The notes: a model not told the origin generated them from the sequence alone. A DNA stretch of 64,000 bases from Spirulinaceae cyanobacterium SM2_1_0 (GCA_012031265.1 JAAUTY010000019.1:1-64000), one strand, 5' to 3'. Positions 53,081 to 62,893 are shown, numbered from the stretch's first letter. Program-made: numbers and translations.

Positions 53081-53935
53081 TTAGTCTCCAATCGGCAAAA
53101 TTTCAGCGTCAGTCGCTTGCTCCGGCAACTGCTGTGCGCGGTAAAAGGTTTCCAGACTCTCGATGTCGCCCACAAAACGCCAGTGCCACGGCTCGTACTG
53201 GATACCCTGCGGATTGCCGCGCGGGAACGAGAGTTCAAAGTTGAAACGTGGCGCATTCGCCTCTAGCCACTTAAACGCAGGCGTATTTTCAAAATCGGGG
53301 CTGAGATTAGTCGCCGGTACATTGCCATCGCCGATGTCAATGGCGTAGCCCGTGTGGTGCTCGCTAAAGCCGGGTGGGGCGCTCACTTCCGCCCGCTTTG
53401 CCGCCCCTTGGCTGCGCTCCGCTTTGATGTCAAAAAAGAGGTATTCCTGCTCTGCTTGGCTGCGGTAGCCCGAAAGTGCCGCGAGGACAATGCCGTCGCG
53501 CCGCGCCGCTTCCACCATCTCGATAAACTTCTGTGCGGCTGTCGGCTGCAAACGCACCCGCCCATCGGCTGTGACCGATTCCATCCCAGTTGGATCCGCT
53601 TCCTCGTAGGGCAAGTGACCGAGGACATTATCGATTTCAGCCGCCGTCCCTGTCGCGGTTGGGGTTGAGGGCGTTGGGGTCGGGCTAGTCTCGCCCGAAG
53701 TGACGGCAGAGCTAGCCTCGCTGTCGGTCGTTTGGCTCGAAATCGCGGCTTGGTCCCAAAACATGAAGCCAACGACGAGTGCAACCGCACCGAGGCCCAG
53801 GCTGGTTCCCACCAAGAGCGCCGGAATCAGGGGAAAGCGCGACGGCGTTGCCGGAGCTTCCCGTTGGGCGATGGGGATTTCTTCAGCCGGGAGGGCTGAC
53901 TTCTTGCTCTTAGATGACACGCTTGCCTTACTCAC
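53081..53935 (-). CDS. VanY-type D-alanyl-D-alanine carboxypeptidase
   Basis: A 284-residue M15 peptidase. One membrane helix (LIPALLVGTSLGLGAVALVV) anchors it; the catalytic domain contains LAALSGYRSQAEQEYLF, the zinc-binding SEHHTGYAIDIGDG and EPWHWRFVG. It trims the terminal D-Ala of peptidoglycan stem peptides. The start is a GTG at 53935. It is upstream of, and directly adjacent to, the META-domain gene. Confidence 0.92.
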   Translation of the reverse strand: MSKASVSSKSKKSALPAEEIPIAQREAPATPSRFPLIPALLVGTSLGLGAVALVVGFMFWDQAAISSQTTDSEASSAVTSGETSPTPTPSTPTATGTAAEIDNVLGHLPYEEADPTGMESVTADGRVRLQPTAAQKFIEMVEAARRDGIVLAALSGYRSQAEQEYLFFDIKAERSQGAAKRAEVSAPPGFSEHHTGYAIDIGDGNVPATNLSPDFENTPAFKWLEANAPRFNFELSFPRGNPQGIQYEPWHWRFVGDIESLETFYRAQQLPEQATDAEILPIGD

Positions 53936-54087
53936 ACCATCTACCTTGGCATCGACAATTAGCTTAAAGCACTTTCGTCAAATTGGCGACGGGCCAATGC
54001 CCGGCTGTATTTTAGCCGCTCGACCGTCGTGGTGGCGATCGCCCTTAACATGGGAGCGACCTCACTCGCCGTCTCGCCGCTCGCGTC

Positions 54088-54990
54088 ATGCTCCTCGCCC
54101 TCTATCTTCGTTTGGCTAGCGGCGTCTTGGTCGGCTGGCTACTGGGCCGCTGGCTGCCGCCGCGTGCGTCCCGTTGGCTCGGTTTGAGCCTCTTTTGGTT
54201 GGGAACCCCTCTGAGTAACTTCGTTTTTCTGCGGCGGGCTGACCTGTCCGGAGCGATCTGGCTTGCTCCAGTCACCGCTTGGGGCGCGATTTTGCTGGGG
54301 GCTGGCACGATCTGGCTGTGGTTGCATCGGCGCGCCGACGCGCGATCGCGCCCCACCCAAGGCAGCCTGATCCTGGCGGCGATGGTCGGCAATACCGGCT
54401 ACTTCGGCTTCCCGATCTCCCTCGCTCTCGTCGGCGAGCAATATTTCGGCTGGGCGGTTTTCTACGATCTGCTCGGCACGACCCTCGGCGCCAACAGTCT
54501 CGGGGTGCTGCTCGCCGCCTACTTCGGTCACCAAGCCAAACGCCGCTGGCAACTCGGTTTCGCGGTGCTGAAAAATCCCGTCTGGTGGGGCGTTGCGGCT
54601 GGACTCCTCGGTCGCCGCTATACCTTTGCACCTGCCGTCGAAACCAGCTTCCTCGCTCTGGGCTGGACGATCGTCGGTCTCTCGCTGATTTTGATCGGGA
54701 TGCGCCTCAGCCAGCTCACCTCCTGGCAGCAGGTGCGCGGGGTCTGGCCAAGCGTGGCGCTGAAGATGGTTGTCATTCCCTTGCTCGCTGGGCTGGGGCT
54801 GGCGATCGCCGGTCTGCGGGGCGCTCCGCAGTTGGCGATTGTTTTGCAAGTGGCGATGCCGCCTGCTTTTGGTACGTTGGCGATCGCCGAAGCCTTCGAC
54901 CTCGACCGCGAAGTGACGACCGCCGCCCTCGCGGCGGGTTCCGTCAGCCTCTTGGTCACGTTGCCGCTCTGGGTGATGCTATTTGGCTGA
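54088..54990 (+). CDS. AEC-family transporter (auxin efflux carrier type)
   Basis: A 300-residue membrane protein with about ten hydrophobic segments. Family segments include SLILAAMVGNTGYFGFPISL near residue 95, LGTTLGANSLGVLL, and the C-terminal LQVAMPPAFGTLAIAEAFDLD. AEC proteins export or import small organic anions; the substrate is unknown. It starts at ATG 54088 and is followed after 28 bases by nnrD/E. Confidence 0.85.
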   Translation: MLLALYLRLASGVLVGWLLGRWLPPRASRWLGLSLFWLGTPLSNFVFLRRADLSGAIWLAPVTAWGAILLGAGTIWLWLHRRADARSRPTQGSLILAAMVGNTGYFGFPISLALVGEQYFGWAVFYDLLGTTLGANSLGVLLAAYFGHQAKRRWQLGFAVLKNPVWWGVAAGLLGRRYTFAPAVETSFLALGWTIVGLSLILIGMRLSQLTSWQQVRGVWPSVALKMVVIPLLAGLGLAIAGLRGAPQLAIVLQVAMPPAFGTLAIAEAFDLDREVTTAALAAGSVSLLVTLPLWVMLFG

Positions 54991-55018
54991 GCTTTAGTCA
55001 AAATGAGCCTGTGGTTCA

Positions 55019-56590
55019 ATGTCCTCAAAATCTCGCGTGCAACCAGAAACTCCCCCCACCGCCATCGTCACGGCTGAGCAGATGCGCCAGATCGAGGCGC
55101 GACTGTTTGACGCTGGGATGCCCGTACCAGCGCTGATGGAAAAAGTCGCCGGACAGCTTACCGCGCGACTGATGAGCCTGTACCCGCGTGCCCAATTTCC
55201 CCGCGTCGGGGTGATTGTCGGGCCGGGTCACAATGGCGGTGACGCTCTGGTCGTGGCGCGTGAACTGCATCTCAATGGCTACACCGTCTGCTGCCACCAG
55301 CCCCTCGCCAAACTCAAGGAACTCACCGCCAGCCACGCTCGCTACGCCGATCATCTCGGCATTCGCCAATGCGAGCAGCTCAGCGAGCTGCGCGATTGCG
55401 ATTGGCTGCTCGATGGCTTGTTCGGGTTCGGGCTGACCCGGGACATCAGTGGCGGGCTGGCGACGCTGGTGGACACCCTCAACAGTTGGTCGCAACCGAT
55501 CGCCAGCATCGATCTGCCCTCCGGCTTGCAGACGGATACGGGCGCTGTTCTGGGGGTCGCGATCCGGGCAGCACACACCTTTTGTCTGGGTCTATGGAAG
55601 CGGGCTTGTTTCCAAGATCCGGCGCTGGCTTACCTGGGACAAGTCGAGTTGATCGATTTCGGCATCCCCGCGCGCGATCGCCAAGCCATTCTCGGCAGCC
55701 CGCCACCGCTGCAATGCCTGACCGCTGCCCAGGCCCGGGTCGCCTTGCCGCCGCCACGTCCCGCCGTGACACACAAATATCAGCAAGGTCACCTACTGTT
55801 AGTCTGCGGCTCGCAGCGTTTCGCGGGCGGGGCGATCTTGACCGGTTTGGGGGCGCGGGCCAGTGGCGTTGGGATGCTCTCGATCGCCGTTCCGGCGACA
55901 CTGAAGCTGTTGCTGGTCAGCCAGTTGCCCGAGGCGCTGATTTTTGCTTGCCCGGAAACCGAGTCGGGGGCGATCGCTCACTTACCGGCTGATCTGGATC
56001 TGGACCGTTTCAGCGCGATCGCCTACGGGCCGGGTCTGACGACGGCAGTGCCTGAATTGCTCGCTACTGTTCTCGCCACAACAGCCCCTCTGATCCTCGA
56101 CGCCGATGGCTTGAATCAGTTGGCGGCACGCTCCCCCAAAAAAACCCTCGCCGCCCGCTCCGGCGCGACCATCCTCACGCCCCATGCCGGTGAGTTTCAG
56201 CGCTTGTTTCCAGCAATTGACCCGGCTGACCGCCTCGTTGCTGTCCGGGCGGCCGCTGAGCAGAGTGGCGCGACGGTCTTGCTCAAAGGTGCGCGCACGG
56301 CGATCGCTGGGCCAGAAGAAGATTCGACTTGGGTCGTACCGGCGAGCACTCCCGCCCTCGCCCGAGGCGGCAGCGGCGATGTCCTCACCGGTTTGCTCGG
56401 CGGCTTGCTCGCCCAACCGGCTCCTGCTGGGGCCTCAGTGGCGCTGCGAACCGCTGTCGCCGCTTGGTGGCACGCCCGCGCCGGTTGTCGCGCCGCTGCT
56501 GAGCAGACAGAGTTGGGGGTCGATCCCTTAGCCTTAAGTCGCTATTTGATCGGCAGCCAAACGGTTGAGGGCGATCGCTCGCTAAAATAG
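55019..56590 (+). CDS. nnrD: Bifunctional NAD(P)H-hydrate epimerase / ADP-dependent dehydratase
   Basis: A 523-residue repair enzyme that restores damaged NAD(P)HX. The N-terminal epimerase half has VGVIVGPGHNGGDALVVARE at about 63-82 and ASIDLPSGLQTDTGA; the C-terminal kinase-like half has ILTPHAGEFQRLFP and ARGGSGDVLTGLLGGLLAQ. Fusion of both activities is the usual bacterial form. It is 20 bases upstream of thiM and likely co-transcribed. Confidence 0.92.
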   Translation: MSSKSRVQPETPPTAIVTAEQMRQIEARLFDAGMPVPALMEKVAGQLTARLMSLYPRAQFPRVGVIVGPGHNGGDALVVARELHLNGYTVCCHQPLAKLKELTASHARYADHLGIRQCEQLSELRDCDWLLDGLFGFGLTRDISGGLATLVDTLNSWSQPIASIDLPSGLQTDTGAVLGVAIRAAHTFCLGLWKRACFQDPALAYLGQVELIDFGIPARDRQAILGSPPPLQCLTAAQARVALPPPRPAVTHKYQQGHLLLVCGSQRFAGGAILTGLGARASGVGMLSIAVPATLKLLLVSQLPEALIFACPETESGAIAHLPADLDLDRFSAIAYGPGLTTAVPELLATVLATTAPLILDADGLNQLAARSPKKTLAARSGATILTPHAGEFQRLFPAIDPADRLVAVRAAAEQSGATVLLKGARTAIAGPEEDSTWVVPASTPALARGGSGDVLTGLLGGLLAQPAPAGASVALRTAVAAWWHARAGCRAAAEQTELGVDPLALSRYLIGSQTVEGDRSLK

Positions 56591-56610
56591 CCGCTAACTC
56601 TATTCGCAAG

Positions 56611-57426
56611 GTGACAGGCGTGGACGCCGACTCTCTCTGGCAAGATTTGCAAACCATCCGGGAAACCCAGCCGCTGGTTCACAACATCGCCAACTACGTG
56701 ACGATGAACTTCGCAGCCAATGCACTGCTGGCGCTGGGTGCATCCCCGGTGATGGCGCACGCCAGTGGCGAAGTCGCCGCGATGGTCGAGCTTGCTGACG
56801 CGCTAGTGATTAACATCGGGACTCTGGACGATCCCTGGCTGGCGGCGATGGAGCAGGCGATGCAGACCGCCCGTCAACTGGGGAAGCCGATTGCCCTTGA
56901 CCCAGTTGGGGCTGGGGCGACGCCCTATCGCACGCTGGCGGTGCGGCGGTTGTTGAGTACCGCCAAGCCCGCCGTGATTCGCGGCAATGCCTCGGAGATC
57001 CTCGCCGTAGCCGCCGAAGCCAGCCATACACGCGGCGTCGATAGCACCCAAGCGCCGGAGACGGCGATCGCGGCGGCGCAGCGTTTATGCCAGATGTTGG
57101 GGAGCACGGTGGCGATCACTGGCGCGGTGGACTACATTTTGCAGGGCGATCGCCTCACGACGGGCAAAAATGGTCATCCGCTGATGACGAAGGTGACCGG
57201 CATGGGCTGTATCTCGACGGCATTAATCGGTGCATTCCTCGCCATCCAGCCCGATGCACCGCTGCGCGCCGCGACCCACGCCGTCAGTCTGGTAGGAATT
57301 GCGGGCGAAATTGCGGCGGAAAACGCCTGCGGGCCAGGCAGTTTGCAATCGCATTTTCTCGATACGCTCTACGCGATGACTGGCGACCTCATTGCTCAGC
57401 GACTGAAGCTGAGCGAATTGGCCTAG
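56611..57426 (+). CDS. thiM: Hydroxyethylthiazole kinase
   Basis: A 271-residue enzyme that salvages thiazole for thiamine. Motifs: PLVHNIANYVTMNFAANALL near the start, PIALDPVGAGATPYR, IRGNASEILAVA, and TKVTGMGCISTALIGAFLA with the catalytic Cys. Start GTG 56611. It follows nnrD/E closely. Full length and intact. Confidence 0.95.
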   Translation: MTGVDADSLWQDLQTIRETQPLVHNIANYVTMNFAANALLALGASPVMAHASGEVAAMVELADALVINIGTLDDPWLAAMEQAMQTARQLGKPIALDPVGAGATPYRTLAVRRLLSTAKPAVIRGNASEILAVAAEASHTRGVDSTQAPETAIAAAQRLCQMLGSTVAITGAVDYILQGDRLTTGKNGHPLMTKVTGMGCISTALIGAFLAIQPDAPLRAATHAVSLVGIAGEIAAENACGPGSLQSHFLDTLYAMTGDLIAQRLKLSELA

Positions 57427-57472
57427 GAGGCTGGGGCGCTCGTCCCTCCCACCCATTGGGTAGGCAAGGGGT

Positions 57473-58114
57473 TTACTCCCCTTGGGGGTGATAGCTCTGC
57501 AAGTAACTGAGTGTGAAGCGCTTGGTCTCGGCCACCAACCGTTCGCGGCAGGCTGGCTCCTGTCCTAGCGATAGCCAGAGTAACAGGCCGATCGCTTTGA
57601 CCAAGACGAAGGCGATCGCCTCGCAATCCGCCACACTCAAGCTCGGCTGGCGTTGCCTTAGCGTGACGGCCCAGTCGGCGATGAACTGCGCGTCGGCCGC
57701 ATTTTCAAGTTCTGCCAGCTCCGGCAGCGTCCCCTGCACCTGAATGAAGATGGCATGGTAGCCTGGACAGTCCGTGAAAAACTGGTTGGTCGTCTCCACG
57801 GTGCGTTCGACAAACTCCGGTAGAGACAGCTTCATCATCTCAGCAGTTTCGAGCGTAGCGATCTGCTGGCGCAACTGCTCCGAGTAGCGTTCCCAAAGCG
57901 CAAAGAGAAGCGCCGCTTTGTCTGGAAAGAACTGGTAGAGCGAGCCAATGGGCACTTCGGCGCGGGTGGCAATCTCAGTGGTCGTCGTTGCCTCGTAGCC
58001 CGTCTCGATAAATAGTTGTTCGGCGACATCTAGAATCCGGTTGACCCGTTCCTGACTGCGGGCTTGACGGGGTTTGCGCCGCATCCCCAGCGGATTGCCG
58101 CTCTTGGTTGCCAT
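57473..58114 (-). CDS. TetR/AcrR-family transcriptional regulator
   Basis: About 213 residues. The N-terminal HTH is typical: RVNRILDVAEQLFIETGYEA, TTTEIATRAEVPIGSLYQFF and PDKAALLFALWERY. The C-terminal domain is a helical ligand-binding region with a Cys near the middle. Start ATG 58114 is favoured because GGGAG lies nine bases upstream; ATG 58120 and a longer frame from 58198 are alternatives. A perfect 10-bp-arm palindrome lies 83 bases upstream. It is convergent with thiM. Confidence 0.88.
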   Translation of the reverse strand: MATKSGNPLGMRRKPRQARSQERVNRILDVAEQLFIETGYEATTTTEIATRAEVPIGSLYQFFPDKAALLFALWERYSEQLRQQIATLETAEMMKLSLPEFVERTVETTNQFFTDCPGYHAIFIQVQGTLPELAELENAADAQFIADWAVTLRQRQPSLSVADCEAIAFVLVKAIGLLLWLSLGQEPACRERLVAETKRFTLSYLQSYHPQGE

Positions 58115-58196
58115 GATCATTTTCTCCCAATTCGGTAGGACATGAGAATTGCGCGCCTTTAGTTTGACAAAACATGAGTAGTCCTCGTAATATAAC

Positions 58197-58219
58197 AAAT
58201 GTGAGCATCGCTCACATTT
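58197..58219. promoter_or_regulatory. Palindromic operator candidate for the TetR regulator
   Basis: Perfect inverted repeat AAATGTGAGC (58197-58206) and GCTCACATTT (58210-58219) separated by ATC. It lies upstream of the TetR gene in an A/T-rich patch, the position and shape expected for autoregulation. The region to 58368 contains no gene. Confidence 0.6.
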
Positions 58220-58367
58220 TCAGCAGTAGTTAAGCCTCCGGCTCACAACGACCAATTTGCGGCTGCCCCGCAAAGCACCGGTTTTGCACCCAACCCTCAT
58301 GCCGGAATGACCGCAGAATCTGACGCTCGCATTTGCTATCCAGAAGCCGGTCAGGGAAATTTCTGGC

Positions 58368-59393
58368 TCAGTAGCGGATGCGGGGATCGATGTAGGCATT
58401 CACGATGTCGATGGCGATACTGACGGTCACGACGATGACGCCGAAAAAGACCAAAATTCCTTGAACCGTAGGATAGTCGCGTAGCTCGATCGCTTGGTAA
58501 AGTTGCATCCCTAAACCCGGCCAGGAAAAAGTTACTTCCGTGAGCACAGCCCCGCCGAGCAAGCCCGCGATCGTCAAGCCGAGCACGGTGATCACGGGGA
58601 TCATCGCGTTCTTGAGGGCGTGGACAAAGAGGATGCGACGCTCGGGGATGCCACGTGCCCGTGCCGCTTCGACATAATCGGCGACGAGGGTTTGCTTGAG
58701 GTTGACGCGGACGATGCGCTCAAAGACGCCGCTTTGGAGCAAGCCGAGGGTGAAAGCGGGGAGGATGAGATGGTGCAGGGCGATCGCCACTTGTCCGAAA
58801 TTCGCACTCAGCAGCCCGTCAAGGCTGTACAAGCCCGTAATCTCAATCGGGAGCCCCGCATTCGCCGGATAGCGCCGACCGAGCGGAAACCAGCCCAACC
58901 ACACCGCAAATAGCAGTTGTAAAATCATCCCCAGCCAGAACAGCGGCAGCGAGTAAGTGACGATGCCAAACAAGCGGCCGCCGACATCGAAGATCGTGCC
59001 CTGCCGCGCTGCCGCCAGTGTGCCGACCCCAAGACCAATGACACTCGCCACCGCCATCGCAAACAAGGTTAGCTCCAGTGTGGCTGGGAAATGCTGCCAG
59101 ACGACATCCCAGACGGGTCGCCCCTGGCTGGTGAGCGAAGTACCGAGATCAAGACGCAGCAGGTTGCCGAGATAACGCAGATATTGCAGGGCGAGTGGAT
59201 CGGAGAGGCCGAGCTGTTCGCGCAGGGCGGCCTTGGCGGCTTCGGGGGCGCGGTTGCCGAGGATGGCATCCGCCGGATCACCCGGCGTCGCTCGCAAGAT
59301 CAGGAAGACGAGGGTGACAATCGTCCACAGCATCAGCGGTGCTAGGGCGAGGCGCGCGAGGATGTAGTACTGGAGTGCCTTGGCTCGGGACAT
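58368..59393 (-). CDS. Oligopeptide/dipeptide ABC transporter permease, DppB type
   Basis: A 341-residue permease with six predicted membrane helices. Characteristic segments: LILRATPGDPADAILGNRAP at about 30-49, LRLDLGTSLTSQGRPVWDVV, and the ATPase-contact loop EAARARGIPERRILFVHALK, followed by NAMIPVITVLGL. It is the first of the two permeases of such systems but stands alone here; the substrate-binding paralogues lie at 39594-43191. Start ATG 59393. Confidence 0.9.
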   Translation of the reverse strand: MSRAKALQYYILARLALAPLMLWTIVTLVFLILRATPGDPADAILGNRAPEAAKAALREQLGLSDPLALQYLRYLGNLLRLDLGTSLTSQGRPVWDVVWQHFPATLELTLFAMAVASVIGLGVGTLAAARQGTIFDVGGRLFGIVTYSLPLFWLGMILQLLFAVWLGWFPLGRRYPANAGLPIEITGLYSLDGLLSANFGQVAIALHHLILPAFTLGLLQSGVFERIVRVNLKQTLVADYVEAARARGIPERRILFVHALKNAMIPVITVLGLTIAGLLGGAVLTEVTFSWPGLGMQLYQAIELRDYPTVQGILVFFGVIVVTVSIAIDIVNAYIDPRIRY

Positions 59394-59510
59394 CAGCAGC
59401 GTTTCAGAGTCAGTGATCAGTTAATTTTCATCCGCAAGCGGCCGTTTAGCTCGACTGCATCACCGCCTTAGTCGGCGGTGCGACTTCCGCGAGTCTCGTG
59501 CCGGTTACCG

Positions 59511-61748
59511 CTAACCGGCTAGCTCAACGCGGAAAGACTGGAAGGCCTGCAAGATCGGCAGCATCGGCAGGACGCGCCGTTGGAGGTTTTCAACATCCTC
59601 GTGGCTAAAGCCTTCGGTGGAAGACGAGTTGAGCAGGCGGGCGATCGCCACATAATTTTGCTCCTCGTCCAACATCGGCAGCAGCAAAATGCTGTTCAGG
59701 TCTTCCTGCTGCTGGGCATCGAGACCAATCCGCACGAAATCGTCGGCGATCTGGGCAACCTTGCTGCTTTTCTTGGCTTGGCGGTCGAGCAGCACCTTCG
59801 CTGCGACGCCGCGATCAGCGGGCATGACCAGTTCGGTCACGGCTTGATTGTGGGGATCGGCGGCGAGTGTCCAGAGTTGGCGGCGATCGCTATCGACGAG
59901 GAAAATGTGGACGTGTTCAGCGGCGATCGCCTGTTGCAAAGCGCTCGTCAGTAGATGGAGCAGCGTATAGAGCACCGTGTAGCGCCCCGCCCCGTTTGCC
60001 AGCACGCGACTCAGCACCGAGCCATAGAGCAGCAGGGTTTGATGCACAGCATCGCGCGGCTCGACCTGCGCCGACTGCTTCAGCGTCTCGTGGGCTTGGG
60101 CAAACTGGAGGATCGCCCCGACCCGCTCGTTAAACACCTGCATCGCCTGACGGTCGGCCTTATCAAAGCTGGTTTTGAAAAACTCCGGCACCCGTGGGTA
60201 CATACCCGGATCATAGGCCTCGGTATTCCCAGGCTTGCGCTTGTTGACCAACTGCGTGACCCCAAGCAAATCGCCATCCGGACTCAAAACCGGCATACAG
60301 AGCAAGCTACAGGTGCGATAGCGGGTCTGAGCATCGGTTTTTTTCGCGTTTTCGGCGCTGGGGTCATCATAGAGGTCAAACGGGACAATTTTTGGCTCGC
60401 GCGTCTCCGCCACTTGCCCCGCGAAGCCAACACCGATCTCGCAGCGAAGCTTGCCCTGGGTGGACAGTTCCGTCCAGAGATCACCGCGCTGGCGGTCGTA
60501 GAGCCAGAGGGTGCTGCGGTCGGCGTTGAGGAGTTTTTTCGCTGCGCCCATGACCCGCTCAAGGATCGCGTCGGTGCTGAGGTTGACTTGGTTGAGCGAT
60601 CGCGTCGCTTCCGCCAGCGCCGCCGTCGCCTGAGCCTTGCGGATGCCCTCGTAGCAGTTCTGGCAGCTCTCGAGAATGCGCCGAATCGGGAGCACACATT
60701 TGGCGAGACTTTCGAGATCCTGATGCGAGAATCCGGCGGGCTGTCCGGCATCTTTCTGGATCTTGTTGAGCAACTGGATGACCGCAACGATTTCAAAGTC
60801 ATCGTTGAGGATCGGAAAGGCGAGGATATTGCGCGTTTTGTAATTAAAGCGTTGGTCGGCTTCCTTGACGCGCGCCGAACGCAGGTCATCGTAAACATTG
60901 TCGGGAATATGGATGACCTGCTTATTGAGCGCCACCTGACCAGCGATGCCGTCGCCGACGCGCACACGGATATCAAGCAGTTCGCCGGTTTCGCTTTCGG
61001 CGACCAGTGACCAGAGTTCCGTTTTTTCGTCATTGAGCAAAAAGATCGTCGTGCGATCAGCCCCCACCATGTAGCCGACGCGAGCGGTGACATCACGGAG
61101 CACTTCGTAGAGCGGTTTGCTGGCATCCTGGACTTCTTGACCATCTTCGATGCGGGCGACGATCTCGGTCTGCGATGTGTAGAGTTTACGTTCGAGGACT
61201 TCAAAGTCTTTGAGAATGTCCTCTTCGCTGCGGGCCAGTTGTTCGCGGATGGCGTCGAGGGTTTTCTCTACCCAGGTTTGGTCGAAGACTTCACGGTAGA
61301 TCGGGTTGTGGATCTTAAGCCGCCCCTGCTGCTTCGTCACCAGGCCGAGCATCCGTAGTTCGCGCTGCTCGGGTGTGTTGCTGCTCATCACGATCTCGTT
61401 GTTGAGCAGCCGTTGATAAATAGTCAGTAGCGCAAAGCCACGCTGTTTGGTCGCAACGATGCGATCGCTAATATTCTGCAATGGTCGCAAGGCTGGATCA
61501 CTATCCCAGCAAGCGATGATGCGCGTCCGCACCATTTGACCCACCCAGGCGGCTTCTTGCCCCTGTAGGGGAGACGGCGTGTTGGGGTCGGTCATCGTCC
61601 GCAGCAGCGCCTGGGTCAAAAACGGCTCCTTGCCCGTCCACTGTAAAGCAAGGGCGAGCAGCTTTTTGTGGTTGGCAAAGCGGCCTTTTAAATCACGTGC
61701 AATCTGCACGCCAGCTACAGTACCGCTTTCAAGTGTGTTGGAATTCAT
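59511..61748 (-). CDS. Multi-GAF-domain protein with an AAA-like/winged-helix N-terminus, no output domain
   Basis: A 745-residue cytoplasmic protein. The N-terminal 160 residues resemble the winged-helix end of AAA-like cyanobacterial proteins (LLALALQWTGKEPFLTQALL, LRMLGLVTKQQGRLKIHNP). Then come GAF domains: LYEVLRDVTARVGYMVGADR (about 210), ILERVMGAAKKLLNADRST (about 400) and a third from about 590 (LLHLLTSALQQAIAAEHVHI). No kinase, cyclase or GGDEF domain follows. It probably signals through another protein. No bilin-binding Cys is evident. Confidence 0.85.
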   Translation of the reverse strand: MNSNTLESGTVAGVQIARDLKGRFANHKKLLALALQWTGKEPFLTQALLRTMTDPNTPSPLQGQEAAWVGQMVRTRIIACWDSDPALRPLQNISDRIVATKQRGFALLTIYQRLLNNEIVMSSNTPEQRELRMLGLVTKQQGRLKIHNPIYREVFDQTWVEKTLDAIREQLARSEEDILKDFEVLERKLYTSQTEIVARIEDGQEVQDASKPLYEVLRDVTARVGYMVGADRTTIFLLNDEKTELWSLVAESETGELLDIRVRVGDGIAGQVALNKQVIHIPDNVYDDLRSARVKEADQRFNYKTRNILAFPILNDDFEIVAVIQLLNKIQKDAGQPAGFSHQDLESLAKCVLPIRRILESCQNCYEGIRKAQATAALAEATRSLNQVNLSTDAILERVMGAAKKLLNADRSTLWLYDRQRGDLWTELSTQGKLRCEIGVGFAGQVAETREPKIVPFDLYDDPSAENAKKTDAQTRYRTCSLLCMPVLSPDGDLLGVTQLVNKRKPGNTEAYDPGMYPRVPEFFKTSFDKADRQAMQVFNERVGAILQFAQAHETLKQSAQVEPRDAVHQTLLLYGSVLSRVLANGAGRYTVLYTLLHLLTSALQQAIAAEHVHIFLVDSDRRQLWTLAADPHNQAVTELVMPADRGVAAKVLLDRQAKKSSKVAQIADDFVRIGLDAQQQEDLNSILLLPMLDEEQNYVAIARLLNSSSTEGFSHEDVENLQRRVLPMLPILQAFQSFRVELAG

Positions 61749-62211
61749 GGTGCAGCCTGACCTGGTTGGGAGTCGGCAACGACATTGTTTCGGGAGCCAC
61801 GCACCAGCAAACCGCCGCTGTGGTGCTGAACTGCGCCCAGTTTAGCCTAACTCGGATTGGGTGAATCGAGTCGCAGGGGAATCCGGCTGGGGATGAGGGA
61901 GGCGGCTTGGGTGCCAAGCACAGGATTGGAGATCTAATGACCGATTGAATCGCATCGCCATTGATGCCGTCCTCTACTAGCGGTAATGGAGGCATCTAAA
62001 CCTGACAAGTGGTCTTTGAACAAGCATAGAAATTCGAGGTGGCTGCTGAGAGCTTGCGCAAAAACAGGGTGAGGATGCGGTAATCCTGAGAATTAGGTTC
62101 GACCCCCGAATAGACTGCCCTTACTCCTCAGGACTACCCATAGGGCAAGTGCCGCTTTATGATTTGAGGAGCTGCTCGAACCAACCAAGGCTGGATAAGC
62201 CTTCCTCGCCG
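61749..62211. other. Gene-free region with a possible element A remnant
   Basis: About 460 bases between divergent genes. At 61963-61980 the sequence GCCGTCCTCTACTAG resembles the end of element family A (inverted), with poor conservation beyond. No gene is seen here, although a GTG-started extension of the channel gene begins at 62149. Confidence 0.35.
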
Positions 62212-62883
62212 ATGAGATTTGCTCGCAGACCCGGGACAAAAAAGTATTGGCAGCTTCTAATTATTTTGGTGATGAATTTTTTGGTTGCCCCCTTTCTAGA
62301 GGCTGGGCTGGGTCAGGTTTTTTCTTCGTTTCTGTTGCTTTATGCCATCATTCTCATTGTCAGAAGTTTTCCATTATCCAGAATCTTCCTGGCGGTCTAT
62401 GTGATGATTGCTGTTCTGGCTTTTAGCCTAGAGGCAATGGTCGAGCTTGGAGCCATACCATCACTCAATCAGGTCTTTAGCATAACAGCTCAAATTATTT
62501 TTGCACTATACCTCGGCGGTGCTGCCTATCTGATTAGCCAAGATATATTCAGAGCACCTAAGATTACTGGCGATATGGTGAGAGGTGGGGTCAGTGTCTA
62601 TCTGCTGTTGGGGTTTGTCTGGGCGCTATTTTATGGCATCATTGCAACTTTAGACCCGCAAGCATTTTCTCAGCCATTGCTATCAGGGGGATCTTATCTT
62701 GATGCGTTCCACTTTAGCTTTACAACGCTGACAACTCTCGGGTATGGCGATATTTATCCAGTCAGTGAAGCAGCGCGTGTTCTGGCCAATTTAGAGGCGA
62801 TCGCCGGGCAGATGTACTCGACGATTTTTATCGCGATTTTAGTGGGCGGCTACCTTTCGGAGCGTACCAATGACGCTGTGTAG
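62212..62883 (+). CDS. Potassium-channel-like membrane protein
   Basis: About 223 residues from ATG 62212. Hydrophobic helices include LLIILVMNFLVAPFLEAG, VYVMIAVLAFSLEAMVEL and LLLGFVWALFYGIIATL; the pore loop carries the selectivity filter TTLTTLGYGDIYPVS, and a final helix is TIFIAILVGGYLSE. This is the ion-channel (two-TM pore) signature, here with extra N-terminal helices and no regulatory RCK domain. The gene is noticeably richer in A/T than its neighbours, which may mean recent acquisition. Confidence 0.85.
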   Translation: MRFARRPGTKKYWQLLIILVMNFLVAPFLEAGLGQVFSSFLLLYAIILIVRSFPLSRIFLAVYVMIAVLAFSLEAMVELGAIPSLNQVFSITAQIIFALYLGGAAYLISQDIFRAPKITGDMVRGGVSVYLLLGFVWALFYGIIATLDPQAFSQPLLSGGSYLDAFHFSFTTLTTLGYGDIYPVSEAARVLANLEAIAGQMYSTIFIAILVGGYLSERTNDAV

Positions 62884-62893
62884 TCATGGCAAT

